Assembly (NCBI GenBank): GCA_023415305.1
Contig: JAEZKZ010000060.1
Span: forward strand, 1 to 6,816
DNA length: 6,816 nucleotides
Origin: Bacillota bacterium
GTDB lineage: Bacteria > Bacillota > Clostridia > Acetivibrionales > DSM-1351
Direction of reading: 5' to 3'
Part shown: piece after piece, positions 4,351-6,816 of the stretch
Layout: every line of letters begins with the position of its first letter
Position numbering within the stretch: position 1 is the stretch's first letter
Notes under the pieces: generated by a model
The model's input: the letters and a program-made list of their open reading frames with translations, nothing else
Database searches by the model: none
Told to the model about the DNA's origin: nothing
Translations under genes and position numbers: made by a program

Positions 4351-5619
4351 ATGAAAATGAAAGAAAACAGAAGAATAAACAAAAAAGTATCATTACTATC
4401 AATTTTAATAATTTGTATCACTATCTTAACAGTAACGGATCCGGCTGAAGTGTCAGCTACAGCATCGAATGTAAGTATAGATTCATTTATTAAGCAGCTG
4501 GGACAGGCGATGAATTTACCGGTAAATTCATCTACAGCAAACCCTTATCTTGATGCTGCTGTTAACACTGGAATTATAAATCCAGAAGATTTTTCTAATC
4601 TTAACGCAAAGATAACCAGGACAGATGCAGCTGTTCTTTTAAACAGAGCTGATGAATATCTGCATGGTGATACTGTAGATTCGAAACTCGTAAAATTTGT
4701 TCTTGAAAAAAGAATATCCGATATTAATAACGTTCCTGAAGCAAAAAGAACCGCAGTGGCGAAGATCTTTGCAAAAGGTATTATAAAGGGCTACAGCAAT
4801 GGATATTACATAAAAAACAGGCAGTTTAGGGGAGATAACTATATTACAAAATCTACAGCCAAAAGCCTAATCAATCTGATTATTCATCCGGAAACACGAG
4901 CAAAGCTCAGCCCAGATGGGATGCTGATCAGGACCAACAACCTTCCTAAGAACGCAAGCAGCTATGATTATATCCTGGAGTGTTATCCTAATAAGTTTTA
5001 TGAGAGAAAATTTGATTTCATGTTTTCAGAACAATACAAGGCAGGGAAAAGAGATTCGCTACGTCAAATTTATCCGGTTAATATGAAAAAATCCACCTTC
5101 AGGACTTGGAATGATGCATGGGCGTTTTCTGTTGAAATGGATAAGTATCTTTATGATTGGACCGACAAGGCCGAGACATACTTGAACTATCTTTTCAATG
5201 TGGATTACCGAACCGTGGATGATAAATGGATAGAAGGTCTGGCTTCATGCTACGCTAAAAGTAATATTGATGAAGCGGAACAGATCCGGAGTTATTATAT
5301 AAAGCACATAAAGGAAAATAAGGTTGTTGTAGAGAGCTCCGTGATAGCAGTTGAACCATCAACTCTTTATGATGATGGAGACTATTGTATGAGGGCCTAT
5401 GTGCGTTATCGTATTACTGCAGATAATATAAATGTGAAACAAAACAGATTACTTCGATGCGCGTATCCAGCGTTGGATAATTTAAAAAATGGAGTTTGGA
5501 GAGAAGGAATTTTTGATATCCGGTTTGGTACTAATAACGGATTTCAAGGGGATGGATCATACTTTGCAATAGATATTTTAACTAATTTTGTTGATGAATA
5601 TAATGTGTCGGTTGAATAG
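4351..5619 (+). CDS. Exported S-layer-homology (SLH) domain protein
   Basis: Probable cell-wall-attached surface protein of 422 residues. A basic start (KENRRINKK) is followed by a hydrophobic segment (about 13-28), and VSA at 34-36 is a fair signal-peptidase site. Two SLH-like repeats follow. The first runs about 66-103 (YLDAAVNTGII ... KITRTDAAVLLNRA); the second about 121-176 (RISDINNVPEAKR ... AKGIIKGYSNG ... YITKSTAKSLI). SLH modules bind secondary polysaccharides of the Gram-positive wall. A third repeat, usual for strong anchoring, is not seen. The rest (about 205-422) is rich in aromatic residues and I do not recognise it. AGAGGA at 4345-4350 touches the first ATG but is 6 nt from the one at 4357, so translation probably starts at codon 3. 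The next gene starts 9 nt after the stop, indicating co-transcription. Confidence 0.75.
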   Translation: MKMKENRRINKKVSLLSILIICITILTVTDPAEVSATASNVSIDSFIKQLGQAMNLPVNSSTANPYLDAAVNTGIINPEDFSNLNAKITRTDAAVLLNRADEYLHGDTVDSKLVKFVLEKRISDINNVPEAKRTAVAKIFAKGIIKGYSNGYYIKNRQFRGDNYITKSTAKSLINLIIHPETRAKLSPDGMLIRTNNLPKNASSYDYILECYPNKFYERKFDFMFSEQYKAGKRDSLRQIYPVNMKKSTFRTWNDAWAFSVEMDKYLYDWTDKAETYLNYLFNVDYRTVDDKWIEGLASCYAKSNIDEAEQIRSYYIKHIKENKVVVESSVIAVEPSTLYDDGDYCMRAYVRYRITADNINVKQNRLLRCAYPALDNLKNGVWREGIFDIRFGTNNGFQGDGSYFAIDILTNFVDEYNVSVE

Positions 5620-5628
5620 GGGGCTTCT

Positions 5629-6816
5629 ATGACGAAAAAAATTTTGAACAGATGGCCTATCTTTCTGCTGATTTTAAGTACTATTTTTTTTGCTATTACA
5701 TTTTCGTCACATAATGCAAAAGCAACTGTAGTGAATAATTCCGAATCGTTTTATAGAGTTTATAATTCAGATGATGAGCCCGTATTAACAATAACAATGA
5801 GTAAAGGAAATATCACTATTGAAGGCAAATCTAGCGCTGCTTCATCAGATATTCGCTGGAGAACGAAAGGACTCACGATTACAAGAAGCCGAATTAATTC
5901 ATCTGATACAACAAAGGGATATACCGGTCCGGGTCCGGTAAGTGATGCGTACGGCAGCGGTTATGCAACCTTGATGTTTGATAGTGCGATAAACAAGGTT
6001 GATAACAAGGTAGGAGATACCGTCACTACAACCATTACCTTCAGCGCAGCCCAGGTAGAAGCTGCATTAAAGGACGATTTTGACGATATAACGAAGGATA
6101 CTACAATATACCTGCATGGAATATTTGAAACTTATGATGCCGGCACGTCCATTGTCCGTAAAAGTAACCTTAAAAACTGGAAGGACATCATGAATGCAGA
6201 AGGATGGGGATCAGGCACTTTAGATGATTTTGCAAAATATTTTAATATGCCGATCGAATTTGAACCTGCAGCGCAACCTAATACATTGTATTACTATACT
6301 GAAAGTGGAGTAAAGATTGGGAGCAAAGAACTTGATTCTGTGTTACCAAATGAAAAAGTATATTGGACTAATGAGCCGGCCGAAAAAACCTATTCCGGCA
6401 AGAAATATTCCCTGGTGGAGTATTACGTGACCAAAAAGAGGGATAAAACTGCTTCAAAGATAGTGGAACATAGTATTGATGATAAATATCCCCTGGCACA
6501 AATCAGGAGCAATAACACAAAGGTATACCTGGGCGGTATGAATATTGTCCTGGTCTACAGAGGGAAAAAAGATCCTACACCGACGCCGAAGCCAAACACT
6601 ACGCCGACACCGGCACCAACGCAGGGACCAGTGATCACGCCGATCGCTGAAAGGGTGACGGGAGACATGTCTCTGCCACAGGCCGTAGGAAACATCCGGG
6701 CAGATGATAGGGGAACGGAAAAATTTGTTGTAAATCTGGGTGTACCTACAACAGAAAGCCTTTATACGGATGTGACTTCCGATCAGTACCTCATGGGATA
6801 CGATCTGGAGAAGAAG
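5629..6816 (+). CDS. Large secreted protein with Pro/Thr linker, incomplete at the right edge
   Basis: The frame is open for 396 codons to the window end without a stop, so only the N-terminal part is seen. A signal peptide is clear: basic start (TKKILNRW), hydrophobic core (about 10-25) and AKA at 30-32 before the likely cleavage site. A mostly beta-rich region follows (about 33-310), including GYTGPGPVSDAYGSGY and a segment TIYLHGIFETYDAG. Next comes a Pro/Thr-rich linker (315-338, DPTPTPKPNTTPTPAPTQGP), then the start of a further domain. Such linkers typically separate domains of extracellular Gram-positive proteins. AGGGGG at 5618-5623 overlaps the preceding stop codon and lies 5 nt before the ATG, so it is probably in an operon with the SLH gene. 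G+C rises noticeably towards the linker. I do not recognise the family with confidence; DUF5704-type exported proteins of Clostridia are a possibility from memory only. Confidence 0.8.
   Translation, partial: MTKKILNRWPIFLLILSTIFFAITFSSHNAKATVVNNSESFYRVYNSDDEPVLTITMSKGNITIEGKSSAASSDIRWRTKGLTITRSRINSSDTTKGYTGPGPVSDAYGSGYATLMFDSAINKVDNKVGDTVTTTITFSAAQVEAALKDDFDDITKDTTIYLHGIFETYDAGTSIVRKSNLKNWKDIMNAEGWGSGTLDDFAKYFNMPIEFEPAAQPNTLYYYTESGVKIGSKELDSVLPNEKVYWTNEPAEKTYSGKKYSLVEYYVTKKRDKTASKIVEHSIDDKYPLAQIRSNNTKVYLGGMNIVLVYRGKKDPTPTPKPNTTPTPAPTQGPVITPIAERVTGDMSLPQAVGNIRADDRGTEKFVVNLGVPTTESLYTDVTSDQYLMGYDLEKK

Overview
The window looks like part of a mobile or accessory element from a low-GC anaerobic Firmicute, most likely Clostridia and perhaps Lachnospiraceae. 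This rests on the AT-rich intergenic DNA, strong AGGAGG-type ribosome sites, sigma-A-like TTGACA/TATAAT promoters, and a gene set typical of plasmids and integrative elements. No replication initiator, relaxase, active integrase, rRNA or tRNA is visible, so plasmid and integrated element cannot be told apart.

Layout from left to right. (1) Positions 1-196 are about 53% G+C, with only a possible broken minus-strand reading frame; composition then drops sharply, which may mark a junction. (2) Positions 234-1157 hold a complete toxin-antitoxin operon: promoter with TGTACA-type dyads, an antitoxin with a Phd/YefM-like N-terminus, an overlapping HicA-like toxin gene, and a strong terminator. (3) Positions 1176-2373 hold a partition cassette: a ParA-type ATPase and a small ParG-like ribbon-helix-helix (RHH) partner, flanked on both sides by the same AT-rich palindromic motif. 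(4) Positions 2343-3172 have no convincing gene but many dyads. The stretch from about 2800 to 3015 has higher G+C and four hairpins, and is a candidate structured RNA or origin-like DNA. (5) Positions 3173-3429 hold a 54-residue Arc-like RHH repressor on the minus strand, with its own promoter, terminator and an Arc-like operator. (6) A perfect-consensus divergent promoter reads rightwards into a gene for a protein that resembles a tyrosine-recombinase catalytic domain but lacks the catalytic residues. (7) From 4282 a new promoter drives two closely spaced genes for exported proteins: an S-layer-homology protein and a large secreted protein with a Pro/Thr linker that runs off the right edge.

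Together, the toxin-antitoxin and partition cassettes would keep the element in the population, and the Arc-like repressor probably controls the divergent promoter region. The recombinase-like protein could be a DNA-binding accessory factor, and the right end starts a cell-surface module. The parts most worth a second look are the inactive recombinase-like protein, the structured non-coding region, the hybrid toxin-antitoxin pair and the Arc-like regulatory switch.
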